Assembly: GCF_020268605.1 (NCBI RefSeq)
Contig: NZ_CP084222.1
Span: 1,984,001 to 2,048,000 of the forward strand
Source: Arsenophonus apicola
GTDB lineage: Bacteria > Pseudomonadota > Gammaproteobacteria > Enterobacterales > Enterobacteriaceae
Length of the DNA: 64,000 nt
Reading direction: 5' to 3'
Positions 21,301 through 30,013 of this stretch are shown here, piece by piece (position 1 is the stretch's first letter; every line of letters begins with the position of its first letter). Made by a program: the position numbers and the translations under genes. Under the pieces are notes generated by a model. It saw nothing but the letters and a program-made list of their open reading frames with translations. It did not search any database and had not been told where the DNA came from.

Positions 21301-22220
21301 AAATTTTTGGCCCCGTACTGCATGTTTTGCGCTTTAAACGGCATCAATTAACACGGCTGATCAAACAAATTAATGACTCAGGTTATGGTTTAACTTTAGG
21401 CCTGCATACCCGCATTGATGAAACCATTGCTTATGTTAGCCAGACGGCAAAAGTAGGTAATATTTATGTTAACCGCAATATGGTCGGTGCCGTGGTTGGT
21501 GTACAACCCTTTGGCGGTGAAGGGTTATCCGGTACCGGGCCAAAAGCCGGTGGCCCACTCTATCTCTATCGATTGCTCAGCCAGCGGCCAGATAGCGTTA
21601 TTGAGAAAGTGTTCAAGCAGCCAGATAATCCCTCTCCATTAACCAGTGGCCAACCCCCATTAGCTCAATTAACGCCATTTGATGCCTTCGCTGATTGGGC
21701 GAAAAAACAGCATAATCAATTACTAAATAGCGTTATTCTCCACTATCAACAATTACCCCATAGCGGGATTAACTATCAATTAGCTGGCCCAACTGGCGAG
21801 TATAATAGTTATAGTCTAGTGCCGCGCGGGCGGATCCTGTGTTTGGCTGAAAGCCAATCAGACGCCCTGCTGCAACTGGCAGCGGTGTTAGCCATGGGAT
21901 GTCAAGTCTTATGGCCCAATGATGCTATGCAACAGCAACTGCATGCGACTTTGCCTGAATTGGTCAATCAAGTGATCACCCTGACGGATAACTGGCAACA
22001 TGTTGACTGCCAATTTGATGCGGTTATTTTTCATGGCGATTGCCAGCAGTTACAAACCATTTGTAGCCTCGTGGCTGAGCGTGATGGGCCAATTATTTCC
22101 GTACAAGGATACCGACCCGGTGACAGTCAGTTATTACTTGAGCGTTTAGTCCATGAGCGCGTCGTCAGTATCAATACCGCAGCAGCCGGCGGCAATGCCA
22201 GTTTAATGACGCTTGAATAA
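18390..22220 (+). pseudogene. putA: Proline dehydrogenase/P5C dehydrogenase, interrupted by in-frame stop
   Basis: PutA oxidises proline to glutamate through a FAD proline dehydrogenase and an NAD P5C dehydrogenase domain. The frame is open at 18390-20078, hits TAA at 20079-20081, and continues in the same frame to 22220. The first piece (563 residues) keeps the whole PRODH barrel (RLVKGAYWDSEIKRAQ, YPQFATHNAHT). The second keeps the aldehyde dehydrogenase core with catalytic Cys in SAGQRCSALR. The stop lies in the linker right after LPRALYG. The next standard start is ATG 20289, which would remove the first strand of the P5CDH fold (INPANHSDIVGYV region). The N-terminal ribbon-helix-helix DNA-binding domain (about 47 residues in E. 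coli) is absent. PRODH alone may still be made. Confidence 0.9.
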
Positions 22221-22235
22221 TTTTTTCCTTCAAAC

Positions 22236-22270
22236 AATAAGGCCTTAGCGATTCGCTAAGGCCTTATTTA
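22236..22270 (+). terminator. Terminator between putA and fliZ
   Basis: Fifteen-base arms, 22236-22250 and 22254-22268, form a near-perfect stem with a three-base loop, bordered by AA on one side and TTATTTAT on the other. It lies between convergent putA and fliZ and probably serves both directions. Confidence 0.8.
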
Positions 22271-22312
22271 TCTAATCACTATGAAAGCATTCAGTTGCGA
22301 TTCATCGCCGTA

Positions 22313-22828
22313 TTAGGCCAAATGGTTAGCCTGCCAGTTAAGAAACTGCTCATATTTACGCAACGCAATGTTGTAATTACTAAAGGCCGACTCAGTCATT
22401 TTATCCTGCATCTGCGCTTGAATTTTTTCAATCACCACTTCATTGACAGGAAATTGCGCTTCACTTAACAACTCATCCAGGCGACGCAAGCGCACCACAT
22501 ATTCACGCACCGTGCTATGGCTCATCTCTGTCTCTTTAAATAAATACTGTTTAAAGGACATAATATCAAAATAGCCGGTATCACTATTACAATATATCTC
22601 ACTACAAAAACGACATAACGCAGTAAATTTATGCTGTAATTCTGCCCATGCCTGACCATCAACCAGCTCGTTCATGGCTGAAATTGCTTCTTTATTCAGA
22701 ATTTGATCATTAAATACTAATGAAATCCGATCAAGGGTTTTGTTACAGTGCGCGCAATGAATTTGACTATGTTTATAGTCTTTAATATAACGGCTCAGCG
22801 GCCGCTTCTTTTGGTTAGAAACAGACAT
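22313..22828 (-). CDS. fliZ: Flagellar regulator FliZ
   Basis: FliZ is a small DNA-binding regulator linked to fliA; in enterics it boosts flagellar class 2 expression and opposes RpoS-dependent promoters. The protein has KKRPLSRYIKDYKHSQ at its start, two CxxC pairs (CAHC, CRFC) and the phage-integrase-like SAM segment TVREYVVRLRRL. The ATG at 22828 gives the expected N-terminus; an open frame reaches 22861 but adds unrelated residues. It follows fliA on the same strand, as in enterics. Confidence 0.93.
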   Translation of the reverse strand: MSVSNQKKRPLSRYIKDYKHSQIHCAHCNKTLDRISLVFNDQILNKEAISAMNELVDGQAWAELQHKFTALCRFCSEIYCNSDTGYFDIMSFKQYLFKETEMSHSTVREYVVRLRRLDELLSEAQFPVNEVVIEKIQAQMQDKMTESAFSNYNIALRKYEQFLNWQANHLA

Positions 22829-22875
22829 ATTAGATAAGCCCTGTGTGTAAATCGTAAACAAAAAAATAAAAAATA

Positions 22876-23598
22876 TTATTTATCTGAATTTAAGCGCGCT
22901 CGTAGCCGTTTTATCGCCTGGCTATGTAGCTGGCTGACGCGGGATTCCCCCACATTCAACACGGCGCCTATTTCTTTCAGGTTCAGATCTTCTTGATAAT
23001 AGAGCGTCAAAACCATTTTTTCCCTTTCAGGCAAACATTCTATCGCCTTTATAATATTTTTGCGAATATCAGTTGCTATTAAAGTTTGCAGCGGATTTCG
23101 CTCGTCGTCAACCTCAATAATTGGTTCGCAGCTTTCACCATGCACTTCATGCCACTCATCATACGAGCATAACTGACTATTATTGGTATCCTGCAGTAGC
23201 TGTTGATACTCCAGCAGACCAATGTGCAACTTATCAGCGATCTCCTGTTCGGTCGCTGGCCGGCCTAACGCTTGCTCAAGCTGCTGCATAACTTTGGTCG
23301 CTTCTCGCGCCTGACGACGCACACTACGAGGCACCCAATCGCGAGCGCGTAACTCATCTAACATTGCACCACGCACGCGTTGTACCGCATAGGTGGTAAA
23401 AGCGGTGCCTTGGCTGGCATCAAACCGCTCTAATGCATCCAGCAAACCTATACCACCCGCCTGAACTAAATCATCTAGTTCCACGCTAGCGGGTAATCTC
23501 ACTTGCAATTTTAATGCCTCATGGCGTACTAAGGGAATATAACGCTCCCATAGCACATCTTTTTCAATCACCCCATCCTGGGTATAGAGATCATTCAC
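22876..23598 (-). CDS. fliA: Flagellar sigma factor sigma-28
   Basis: Alternative sigma factor for late (class 3) flagellar genes, held inactive by FlgM until the hook is complete. The 240-residue protein contains region 2 (LDDLVQAGGIGLLDALERFD, AVQRVRGAMLDELRARDWVPRSVRR) and the region 4 helix-turn-helix (LNLKEIGAVLNVGESRVSQLHSQAIKRLR). A GTG start at 23598 follows AGGTG and aligns with the E. coli GTG start; a GTG three codons earlier is possible. Sigma-28 promoters recognised elsewhere in the window show its regulon. Intact. Confidence 0.96.
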   Translation of the reverse strand: MNDLYTQDGVIEKDVLWERYIPLVRHEALKLQVRLPASVELDDLVQAGGIGLLDALERFDASQGTAFTTYAVQRVRGAMLDELRARDWVPRSVRRQAREATKVMQQLEQALGRPATEQEIADKLHIGLLEYQQLLQDTNNSQLCSYDEWHEVHGESCEPIIEVDDERNPLQTLIATDIRKNIIKAIECLPEREKMVLTLYYQEDLNLKEIGAVLNVGESRVSQLHSQAIKRLRARLNSDK

Positions 23599-23752
23599 CG
23601 TAAGCACCTGTCAGTTATCAACTGGCGCTTATTATCCGAAATTAAATTTAAGATAATGGCGAAAATAGCGATAAAAAATGGCCGTTTTTTACTTAGCGAC
23701 GATTTTTAACCGCATAAATTGCTAAAGTGGCAAATCTATAATTAAAAAAAGG

Positions 23753-24988
23753 TTAGCGTAATAAGGTTAGTACCTCTTGCGCTGATTGATTGGCCAACTT
23801 TAAGACCGAGGAACCCATCTGTTGTAAAAGCTGGGTTTTAGTTAAATTGGCCACCTCGTAGGCAAAATCAGCATCCTGAATACGGCTACGGGCAGCCTGT
23901 AAGTGGTTAGTGGTATTGGCTAAATTATCAATGGTGGCTGCCAGCCGATTTTCCGTTGCACCAAGAGAACTGCGATAACTATTGATTTGGGCTAAGGCCT
24001 TATCGATGCGGGTTAAGATATTGTCATTAGTCGCTGGCGTTGGTTGCAACAGAACGCCTGGTAATCCTGGTATGCCACTAGTCACATGACCACTCAGCCA
24101 AATATGCATTGATGTGGAATTAAATGAGGTTGTCATATCATAACGATCACCATTTGCCGTTATTAGCATATATTCAGAGGCAATTAGTTGGCCGGTGGTA
24201 TTATCTATTTTTTGATGTAAATTAAAGTCTCGACCAAAAACTGCATTTCTGCTTAAATTCGACACATTAGTGCCACGAATTTTTATATCGGTTACAGCCA
24301 AAGGCTGCGTGATATGACCTGCCGCCAATAAATCCCGATTAATATCACTTAGTGAAGCGGGGTTAATATGATAATCAGAATAAGCTTGCGTGCCGGGTAT
24401 TGGATTCAGCGGATTAGTTGGTTGGCTAGTACTATTGGAGCGATTAGTTAAATCCAAATCGTCTATTGCTAACGCCTTAGTACTTATTACTTGGCCACCG
24501 ATTTCGATCGTATCGCCATAATTGGCGCCAACCTGCAACAAGGTTTTGGCCTGTCTGGCGAATACCTTAATGCCATTAAAATTGGTTTGCTCAGCAATAC
24601 GATCAATTTCAGCTAACCGCTGATCGACTTCCTGTTGTAAAGTTTTGATATCCTGATCAGAGTTAGTATCATTTAATGCTTGCACTGCCAAGCGCCGAAT
24701 GGCATGTAGGTTATCGCTCATCTGACTTAACCCCCCTTCGGTGGTTTGCAGCAAGGAGATGCCATCATGCGTGTTACGTGCCGCTTGTGATAAACTAACA
24801 ATATTGCTGCTGATACCATTAGCAATCGATAACCCAGCGGCATCATCTTTAGCACTGTTAATGCGCAGTCCAGTCGCTAAACGCTGGATAGTGGTTGTCA
24901 GGCTCTGTTGCTGATTATTCAGTGCTCGTTTAGCAAAGCGCGCTGCATGATTGATATTGGTGACAAATGCCATACTGTTTTTATTCAT
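23753..24988 (-). CDS. fliC3: Divergent third flagellin
   Basis: Flagellin forms the filament. This 411-residue paralogue keeps the conserved D0/D1 ends (TTTIQRLATGLRINSAKDDAAGLSIANG near the start; ARSRIQDADFAYEVANLTKTQLLQQ and NQSAQEVLTLLR at the end) but differs throughout from the two neighbouring flagellins and has a proline-rich unique middle. The start is either MNKNSMAF (24988) or the inner ATG at 24973; neither has a clear ribosome site. The upstream region has no good sigma-28 promoter, so it may be poorly expressed or cryptic. Confidence 0.9.
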   Translation of the reverse strand: MNKNSMAFVTNINHAARFAKRALNNQQQSLTTTIQRLATGLRINSAKDDAAGLSIANGISSNIVSLSQAARNTHDGISLLQTTEGGLSQMSDNLHAIRRLAVQALNDTNSDQDIKTLQQEVDQRLAEIDRIAEQTNFNGIKVFARQAKTLLQVGANYGDTIEIGGQVISTKALAIDDLDLTNRSNSTSQPTNPLNPIPGTQAYSDYHINPASLSDINRDLLAAGHITQPLAVTDIKIRGTNVSNLSRNAVFGRDFNLHQKIDNTTGQLIASEYMLITANGDRYDMTTSFNSTSMHIWLSGHVTSGIPGLPGVLLQPTPATNDNILTRIDKALAQINSYRSSLGATENRLAATIDNLANTTNHLQAARSRIQDADFAYEVANLTKTQLLQQMGSSVLKLANQSAQEVLTLLR

Positions 24989-25070
24989 TCAGATAATAAT
25001 AATGATAATTAATATTGCTGTAGCTAATATCCATCGCTATTTTATAACTTTGGCCGGCAAAGCCGGCCAG

Positions 25071-25095
25071 TAAAAAAACCACCAGAATAGTGGTT
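25071..25095 (-). terminator. Terminator after fliC2
   Basis: On the minus strand AACCAC (90-95 side) pairs with GTGGTT (77-82 side) and is followed directly by seven T residues, a typical intrinsic terminator 12 bases past the fliC2 stop. A second GC-rich hairpin, TGGCCGGC-AAA-GCCGGCCA (25051-25069), follows it. Confidence 0.85.
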
Positions 25096-25106
25096 AAATA
25101 AAGCAA

Positions 25107-26300
25107 TTAACGTAGTAGAGAAAGTACTGACTGAGTAGACTGATTAGCCATCGCCAATACCGTAGTGCCCGCTTGTTGCAGGATCTGACCGTTGCTCAAA
25201 CGAGAAACTTCGTCAGCAAAGTCAGCATCCTGAATACGGCTGCGCGCAGAAGATAGATTGTTGATAGTGTTATTCAGGTTCTCTACCGCTGCTTCAAAGC
25301 GGTTTTGCATCGCACCTAATGAACTACGTAGGGCAGAAACGCTAGTCAAAGCATCATCCAGGCTGCTAAGGACTTTATCGTCACTTAACATACCAGCACG
25401 AGCCACTTTAGTATCGACAGCACCGGCAACTGCATCGGCAGTGATCTCTTTACCGAGAGTTACATCTACCGCTTTATCCTCACCATTAGTACCAACCGCT
25501 TTAGTTGTTAATGTCACTTCATGAACTTTAGTTGCATTAGCCGTTGTTGTATCCACTAACACATATTGGCCATCAACCGCTTTACCAGTAGCGGCATCAA
25601 TTTTTTGATGTAATTTCTGCGTACCAGTTAGTTTTGTAGTACCACCAATTTTAACATTATCATCAATCAAAGCTTTAGTTGCTGACGCTGGGAATGAAAG
25701 GTTTGCATCCTTACCAATATCTGCCGATGAAGTTGCTGCAGTAGCATAATCAGCATAAGACTTAGCAAAAATATTTAAATTCACTTCTTCAATTTTTAAC
25801 TCACCAGAAGTAATTTTCTCTAATGCGATCTCAATCGTTTCACCGTAATTGGCACCGATTTGGATAGTTTTCATCGCATTGGCACTTAATACTTTAGTGC
25901 CGTTAAAATCAGTCTGCTCAGAGATACGGTTGATTTCGTCTAAACGCTGTTTGACTTCATTTTGCAGTGTAGCAATATCGCTGGCAGAGTTAGTGCCGTT
26001 ACTAGCCTGTACCGCTAAACGACGGATCGCTTGCAGGTTATCATTAACTTGCGCTAACGCCCCTTCAGTGGTTTGTGCGAGCGAGATACCATCATTGGCA
26101 TTACGCGCAGCTTGTGTCATACCCATAATGTTAGAAGTCATGCCATTAGCAATTGACATACCCGCCGCGTCATCTTTAGCGCTATTAATGCGTAGGCCAG
26201 TTGATAGACGTTGAATAGTGGTACCTAAGGTGTCTTGGGTTTTATTTAGTGCTTTCTGTGCATTTAGCGCAGACATATTGGTATTAATAACCAGAGCCAT
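25107..26300 (-). CDS. fliC2: Flagellin, copy 2
   Basis: Major flagellin paralogue, 397 residues. Roughly residues 1-190 and the last 115 or so are almost identical to the copy at 26482-27690, while the exposed middle (about 190-285) is unrelated in detail, as expected for D2/D3 surface domains. It has MALVINTNMSALNAQKAL at the start and NQSTQSVLSLLR at the end. AAAGGAACAATT precedes the ATG, and a sigma-28 promoter lies 56-82 bases upstream. It is an independently transcribed unit with its own terminator. Confidence 0.96.
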   Translation of the reverse strand: MALVINTNMSALNAQKALNKTQDTLGTTIQRLSTGLRINSAKDDAAGMSIANGMTSNIMGMTQAARNANDGISLAQTTEGALAQVNDNLQAIRRLAVQASNGTNSASDIATLQNEVKQRLDEINRISEQTDFNGTKVLSANAMKTIQIGANYGETIEIALEKITSGELKIEEVNLNIFAKSYADYATAATSSADIGKDANLSFPASATKALIDDNVKIGGTTKLTGTQKLHQKIDAATGKAVDGQYVLVDTTTANATKVHEVTLTTKAVGTNGEDKAVDVTLGKEITADAVAGAVDTKVARAGMLSDDKVLSSLDDALTSVSALRSSLGAMQNRFEAAVENLNNTINNLSSARSRIQDADFADEVSRLSNGQILQQAGTTVLAMANQSTQSVLSLLR

Positions 26301-26355
26301 AATTGTTCCTTTATTTCAGTTTTTATTGATCGCCAGTTTGCCTGGCTGATTATCT

Positions 26356-26382
26356 TTATCGGCCCATCCACGCTAAACTTGA
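26356..26382 (-). promoter_or_regulatory. Sigma-28 promoter of fliC2
   Basis: Read on the minus strand: TCAAGTTT (-35), 11-base spacer, GCCGATAA (-10). The -10 is a perfect match to the FliA consensus and the -35 matches seven of eight. It lies 56 bases upstream of the fliC2 start. Confidence 0.9.
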
Positions 26383-26417
26383 GCACCATTTGCTATATTT
26401 TCGCTACTAATAGCGAC

Positions 26418-26440
26418 AAAAAAGCCGGCACTAGGCCGGC
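26418..26440 (-). terminator. Terminator after fliC1
   Basis: GCCGGC arms at 26424-26429 and 26435-26440 with a five-base loop, followed on the minus strand by six T residues (26418-26423). It ends fliC1 transcripts shortly before the fliC2 promoter. Confidence 0.88.
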
Positions 26441-26481
26441 AAAGTAAAATAATAAATTGACTAATTAGTTTATCGCTGACA

Positions 26482-27690
26482 TTAACGCAGCAAAGAGAGT
26501 ACTGACTGAGTAGACTGGTTAGCCATCGCCAATACCGTAGTGCCCGCCTGTTGCAGGATCTGACCGTTGCTTAAACGAGAAACTTCGTCAGCAAAGTCAG
26601 CATCCTGAATACGGCTACGCGCAGAAGATAGATTGTTGATAGTGTTGTTCAGGTTCTCTACCGCTGCTTCAAAGCGGTTTTGCATCGCACCTAATGAACT
26701 ACGTAGGGCAGAAACGCTAGTCAAAGCATCATCCAGGCTGCTAAGAACTTTATCGTCACTTAACATACCAGCACGAGCCACTTTAGTATCAACAGCACCA
26801 TCTTGTGCATCTTTAACTTCATCACGAACAGTAACTTCAACTTCTTGTTTAGTATTATTACCCGTACCAGTGACTTTAAATGTCAAATTCACATCATAAA
26901 CTTCACCAGAACCATCTTTCTTGATCACAAATTGACCATCAATAGCTTTACCGGTAGCGGCATCAATTTTTTGATGTAGTTTATTAGCGCCGATTGCGCC
27001 TACTGCAATACCACTTTGCCCTGCTCCACCAGCAACAATTTTAATATCCGCATCAACTAATTTATTCGCTGCCGCTGCATAAATTGGATCGTTAGCCGTT
27101 GCAGAAATATCAGTTGTTGATGCATCTGCAGTAGCATAATCAGCATAAGACTTAGCAAAAATATTTAAATTCACTTCTTCGATTTTTAACTCACCAGAAG
27201 TAATTTTCTCTAATGCGATCTCTATCGTTTCACCGTAATTGGCACCGATTTGGATGGTTTTCATTGCATTGGAACTTAATACTTTAGTGCCGTTAAAATC
27301 AGTCTGCTCAGAGATACGGTTGATTTCGTCTAAACGCTGTTTAACTTCATTTTGCAGTGTAGCAATATCGCTGGCTGAGTTAGTGCCGTTACTAGCCTGG
27401 ACGGCTAAACGACGAATCGCTTGCAGGTTATCATTAACTTGCGCTAACGCCCCTTCAGTGGTTTGTGCGAGCGAGATACCATCATTGGCGTTACGCGCAG
27501 CTTGCGTCATACCCATAATGTTAGAAGTCATGCCATTAGCAATTGACATACCCGCCGCGTCATCTTTAGCGCTGTTAATACGTAGGCCAGTTGATAGACG
27601 TTGAATAGTGGTACCTAAGGTGTCTTGTGTTTTATTCAGTGCTTTCTGTGCATTTAGCGCAGACATATTGGTATTAATAACCAAAGCCAT
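26482..27690 (-). CDS. fliC1: Flagellin, copy 1
   Basis: Major flagellin, 402 residues, first of three tandem copies and divergent from fliD as in enterics. Conserved ends match copy 2 nearly residue for residue (an Ala/Ser change near 142 is one of very few differences before the variable core starts after KSYADYATA). The tail from GAVDTKVARAGML to the end is identical. AAGGAAATTATT precedes the ATG and a sigma-28 promoter lies 52-78 bases upstream. Confidence 0.97.
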   Translation of the reverse strand: MALVINTNMSALNAQKALNKTQDTLGTTIQRLSTGLRINSAKDDAAGMSIANGMTSNIMGMTQAARNANDGISLAQTTEGALAQVNDNLQAIRRLAVQASNGTNSASDIATLQNEVKQRLDEINRISEQTDFNGTKVLSSNAMKTIQIGANYGETIEIALEKITSGELKIEEVNLNIFAKSYADYATADASTTDISATANDPIYAAAANKLVDADIKIVAGGAGQSGIAVGAIGANKLHQKIDAATGKAIDGQFVIKKDGSGEVYDVNLTFKVTGTGNNTKQEVEVTVRDEVKDAQDGAVDTKVARAGMLSDDKVLSSLDDALTSVSALRSSLGAMQNRFEAAVENLNNTINNLSSARSRIQDADFADEVSRLSNGQILQQAGTTVLAMANQSTQSVLSLLR

Positions 27691-27741
27691 AATAATTTCC
27701 TTGTTAATTTTTCATAATGCCAAAACGCTTGGCTGGTTTGG

Positions 27742-27768
27742 TTATCGTCGCTGGGTGTTAATTCTTTA
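27742..27768 (-). promoter_or_regulatory. Sigma-28 promoter of fliC1
   Basis: Minus strand TAAAGAAT, 11-base spacer, GACGATAA. Six of eight -35 and seven of eight -10 positions match the FliA consensus TAAAGTTT-N11-GCCGATAA. Confidence 0.85.
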
Positions 27769-27804
27769 ATTATTTGAGCCAATAAATTTATTTTGTCTAT
27801 TGAC

Positions 27805-27831
27805 TCAGCTTTTTTTAGTGAGTGCCGATAA
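27805..27831 (+). promoter_or_regulatory. Probable sigma-28 promoter of fliD
   Basis: A perfect FliA -10 box GCCGATAA (27824-27831) lies 36 bases before the fliD start. The -35 region 11 bases upstream (CAGCTTTT) matches only about half of the consensus, so strength is uncertain. Confidence 0.65.
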
Positions 27832-27867
27832 CAGGGATAACCTTGCTCACATGAAGAGGAAAAGATC

Positions 27868-29277
27868 ATGTCAAATATGACAGTATTAGGTGCAGGATCT
27901 GGCATGCCAATTGGCGAATGGCTGGATAAATTAGAAAGCTCTGAGAATCAAAAACTGAATCCTTTAAAACAAAAGCAGCAGAAATACGATAAACAGATCA
28001 GCGCCTATGGTGCATTGCGTGCTGAACTAGATAAATTACAGCAAGCTTCAGAAACATTGATGAAGTTTGACAAAATCACAACCACTGCTGTCAATAAAGA
28101 CCATAAAACCGTGGCTGTCACCACCGATGAGAAGGCAGCAGCCGGTAATTATGAGGTGATTGTTGAACAATTAGCCCAGGCACAATCCTTAAAGACCAAC
28201 ACTATTGATGATGTTAAGAAAAAACTGGGCGGTAATGTTACCAGTGGCCGAGAGCGGATATTAGTTATTAAGCAAAACAGCGAAAAGCAACCACTGGAAA
28301 TTAAACTGAGCGATGAACAAACATCACTGCTGGAAATCCGTGATGCGATCAATAAAACTGATGGTAATGTCACTGCCAGCCTGGTAAAAATCAAAGATGG
28401 TGAGCATCAATTAGTCCTGACTTCAAAGAAAACCGGTACTGAAGCAAAAATGGCTATTGAGGTGCAAGGCGATAGCACACTGGATGCTATTTTTAACAGT
28501 AATAGTATGATTGAAACCGTTAGCGCACAAAATGCCAAAGTAAAAATTAATGGCATTGATATTGAACGGCAAACCAATGAGATTAAAGATGCACCAGAAG
28601 GCGTGACCTTTAAATTGATTAAGACGGCTGAAAAAGATACCAGCAATAACAACGCGCTGATAGCAGAAACTGTCAATATTACTAAAGATATCGAGCCGAC
28701 TAAAAAAGCGATTAAAAGCTGGGTTGATGCCTTTAATAGTTTACATAGCTTTTATAAAAGCCAAACCAAATATATCCCGACTAAACCGGGTGAAGCACCT
28801 TCGGCTAACAACGGTATTTTATTAAACGACAGCTCATCAGCAATGATCTTTTCCCAAGTGAAAAATTTGACGCTAAATGTGCAAGATATGCCCGATATGA
28901 ATCATTTGAACCATTTTGGTATTGGTTTTAATCATGAAGGAAAAATAACCATTGATGATAAAAAATTGGATGAAGCGCTAAAAGATAGCCCAGCCAAAGT
29001 TAAACAGTTCTTTATGGGTGCTGGCGATAAAAGCGGTTTTGCCACTGAAACCTTTAATTATTTAAAAAAGACCCTGGATAAACTGGAAGGGCCACTACAT
29101 TTAAGCACTGAATCACTCAATCACCAGAAAAAAATGTTAGCGACAAAAATGGAAAGTGTTCAAACCACCATTGCCGCCACACTTAAACGTTATCAGAAAA
29201 AATTTATCGCGATGGATCAAGCTATCAGCAATATGAAACAGAGCAGTAACTCCTTAATGGCCCTATTAACAAAATAA
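27868..29277 (+). CDS. fliD: Flagellar filament cap protein
   Basis: FliD (HAP2) forms the pentameric cap at the filament tip and guides flagellin folding. The 469-residue protein opens with VLGAGSGMPIGEWLDKLESSE and has the N-terminal FliD domain, a central variable part and a C-terminal coiled-coil ending QSSNSLMALLTK. AGAGGAAAAGATC precedes the ATG. First gene of fliDST, with fliS starting three bases after its stop. Confidence 0.95.
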   Translation: MSNMTVLGAGSGMPIGEWLDKLESSENQKLNPLKQKQQKYDKQISAYGALRAELDKLQQASETLMKFDKITTTAVNKDHKTVAVTTDEKAAAGNYEVIVEQLAQAQSLKTNTIDDVKKKLGGNVTSGRERILVIKQNSEKQPLEIKLSDEQTSLLEIRDAINKTDGNVTASLVKIKDGEHQLVLTSKKTGTEAKMAIEVQGDSTLDAIFNSNSMIETVSAQNAKVKINGIDIERQTNEIKDAPEGVTFKLIKTAEKDTSNNNALIAETVNITKDIEPTKKAIKSWVDAFNSLHSFYKSQTKYIPTKPGEAPSANNGILLNDSSSAMIFSQVKNLTLNVQDMPDMNHLNHFGIGFNHEGKITIDDKKLDEALKDSPAKVKQFFMGAGDKSGFATETFNYLKKTLDKLEGPLHLSTESLNHQKKMLATKMESVQTTIAATLKRYQKKFIAMDQAISNMKQSSNSLMALLTK

Positions 29278-29280
29278 ATT

Positions 29281-29688
29281 ATGAATAGCTCAACTGTCGA
29301 AACTTTGTATGCGCAAGTGGATATTGAAAGCCAAATTTTAAATGCTTCACCTTATCAACTGGTGCAAATCTTATATAAAGAGGCGCTTAGCGCCTTAAAG
29401 CGGGCGGTCATTTTTATTGAACAAAACAATATTCAACAAAAAAACAACGCTATCTCCAAAGCGATTGCCATTATTGGTGAAGGACTCAATGGCGGTATTG
29501 ATCGGGAAAAAGGCGGTGAAATTGGCGAAAATATGACCCTATTATATGACTATATGATCCGCGAATTGCTGTATGCCAGTCTGCATAATAATGTTGATAG
29601 AATTCAGCATGTGATTAAATTATTGACTGACTCAGCTGATACCTGGGACCAACTTAATGATCCGGCAAGAAAATCTAATGTACAATGA
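29281..29688 (+). CDS. fliS: Flagellin export chaperone FliS
   Basis: Cytosolic chaperone that binds the C-terminus of flagellin to prevent premature polymerisation and deliver it to the export gate. The 135-residue helical protein has the conserved ETLYAQVDIESQILNASPYQLVQILYKEAL start and MTLLYDYMIREL. Its last 11 bases overlap fliT. Intact, which fits three flagellin clients. Confidence 0.96.
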   Translation: MNSSTVETLYAQVDIESQILNASPYQLVQILYKEALSALKRAVIFIEQNNIQQKNNAISKAIAIIGEGLNGGIDREKGGEIGENMTLLYDYMIRELLYASLHNNVDRIQHVIKLLTDSADTWDQLNDPARKSNVQ

Positions 29689-30013
29689 GCAACATACCTT
29701 CCTGAGTGCTTATCAACATTTGCTGACCATTAGTCAGCAAATGTTATCGCTGGCACAGCAAGCACAATGGGAACAATTATTAATTAGCGAAAATAGTTAT
29801 CAACAAGCGGTTGATCAAGTCACTGCAATAGGTTCAATTGCTGATCTACCTGAGCCGCTATGCCATCAATTGACTGAACTATTACAAACGATATTAACCA
29901 ATGAAAATGCCATCCGCCAATTGATGGAAAGCCGCATGAATGAGCTGGCGGTGTTAATTAAACAGACCGCGCAACAGCAGCAGCTTCAATTCCGTTACAG
30001 TGAAACGGAATAA
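29678..30013 (+). CDS. fliT: FliD export chaperone FliT
   Basis: Small helical chaperone for FliD; in enterics it also binds FlhDC as an anti-activator. The ATG at 29678 overlaps the end of fliS and gives 111 residues (MYNEQHTFLSAYQHLLTISQQ) in line with the family; an upstream in-frame start at 29657 is less likely. Sequence identity to E. coli FliT is low but length, helical Gln/Leu-rich character and position after fliS support the call. Confidence 0.88.
   Translation: MYNEQHTFLSAYQHLLTISQQMLSLAQQAQWEQLLISENSYQQAVDQVTAIGSIADLPEPLCHQLTELLQTILTNENAIRQLMESRMNELAVLIKQTAQQQQLQFRYSETE

Noticed and set aside
25258..27604. Open frames on the plus strand opposite the flagellin genes (for example 25849-26214 and 27239-27604)
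   Set aside because: They mirror conserved flagellin coding sequence in both copies and have no ribosome sites or family resemblance; they are antisense shadows.
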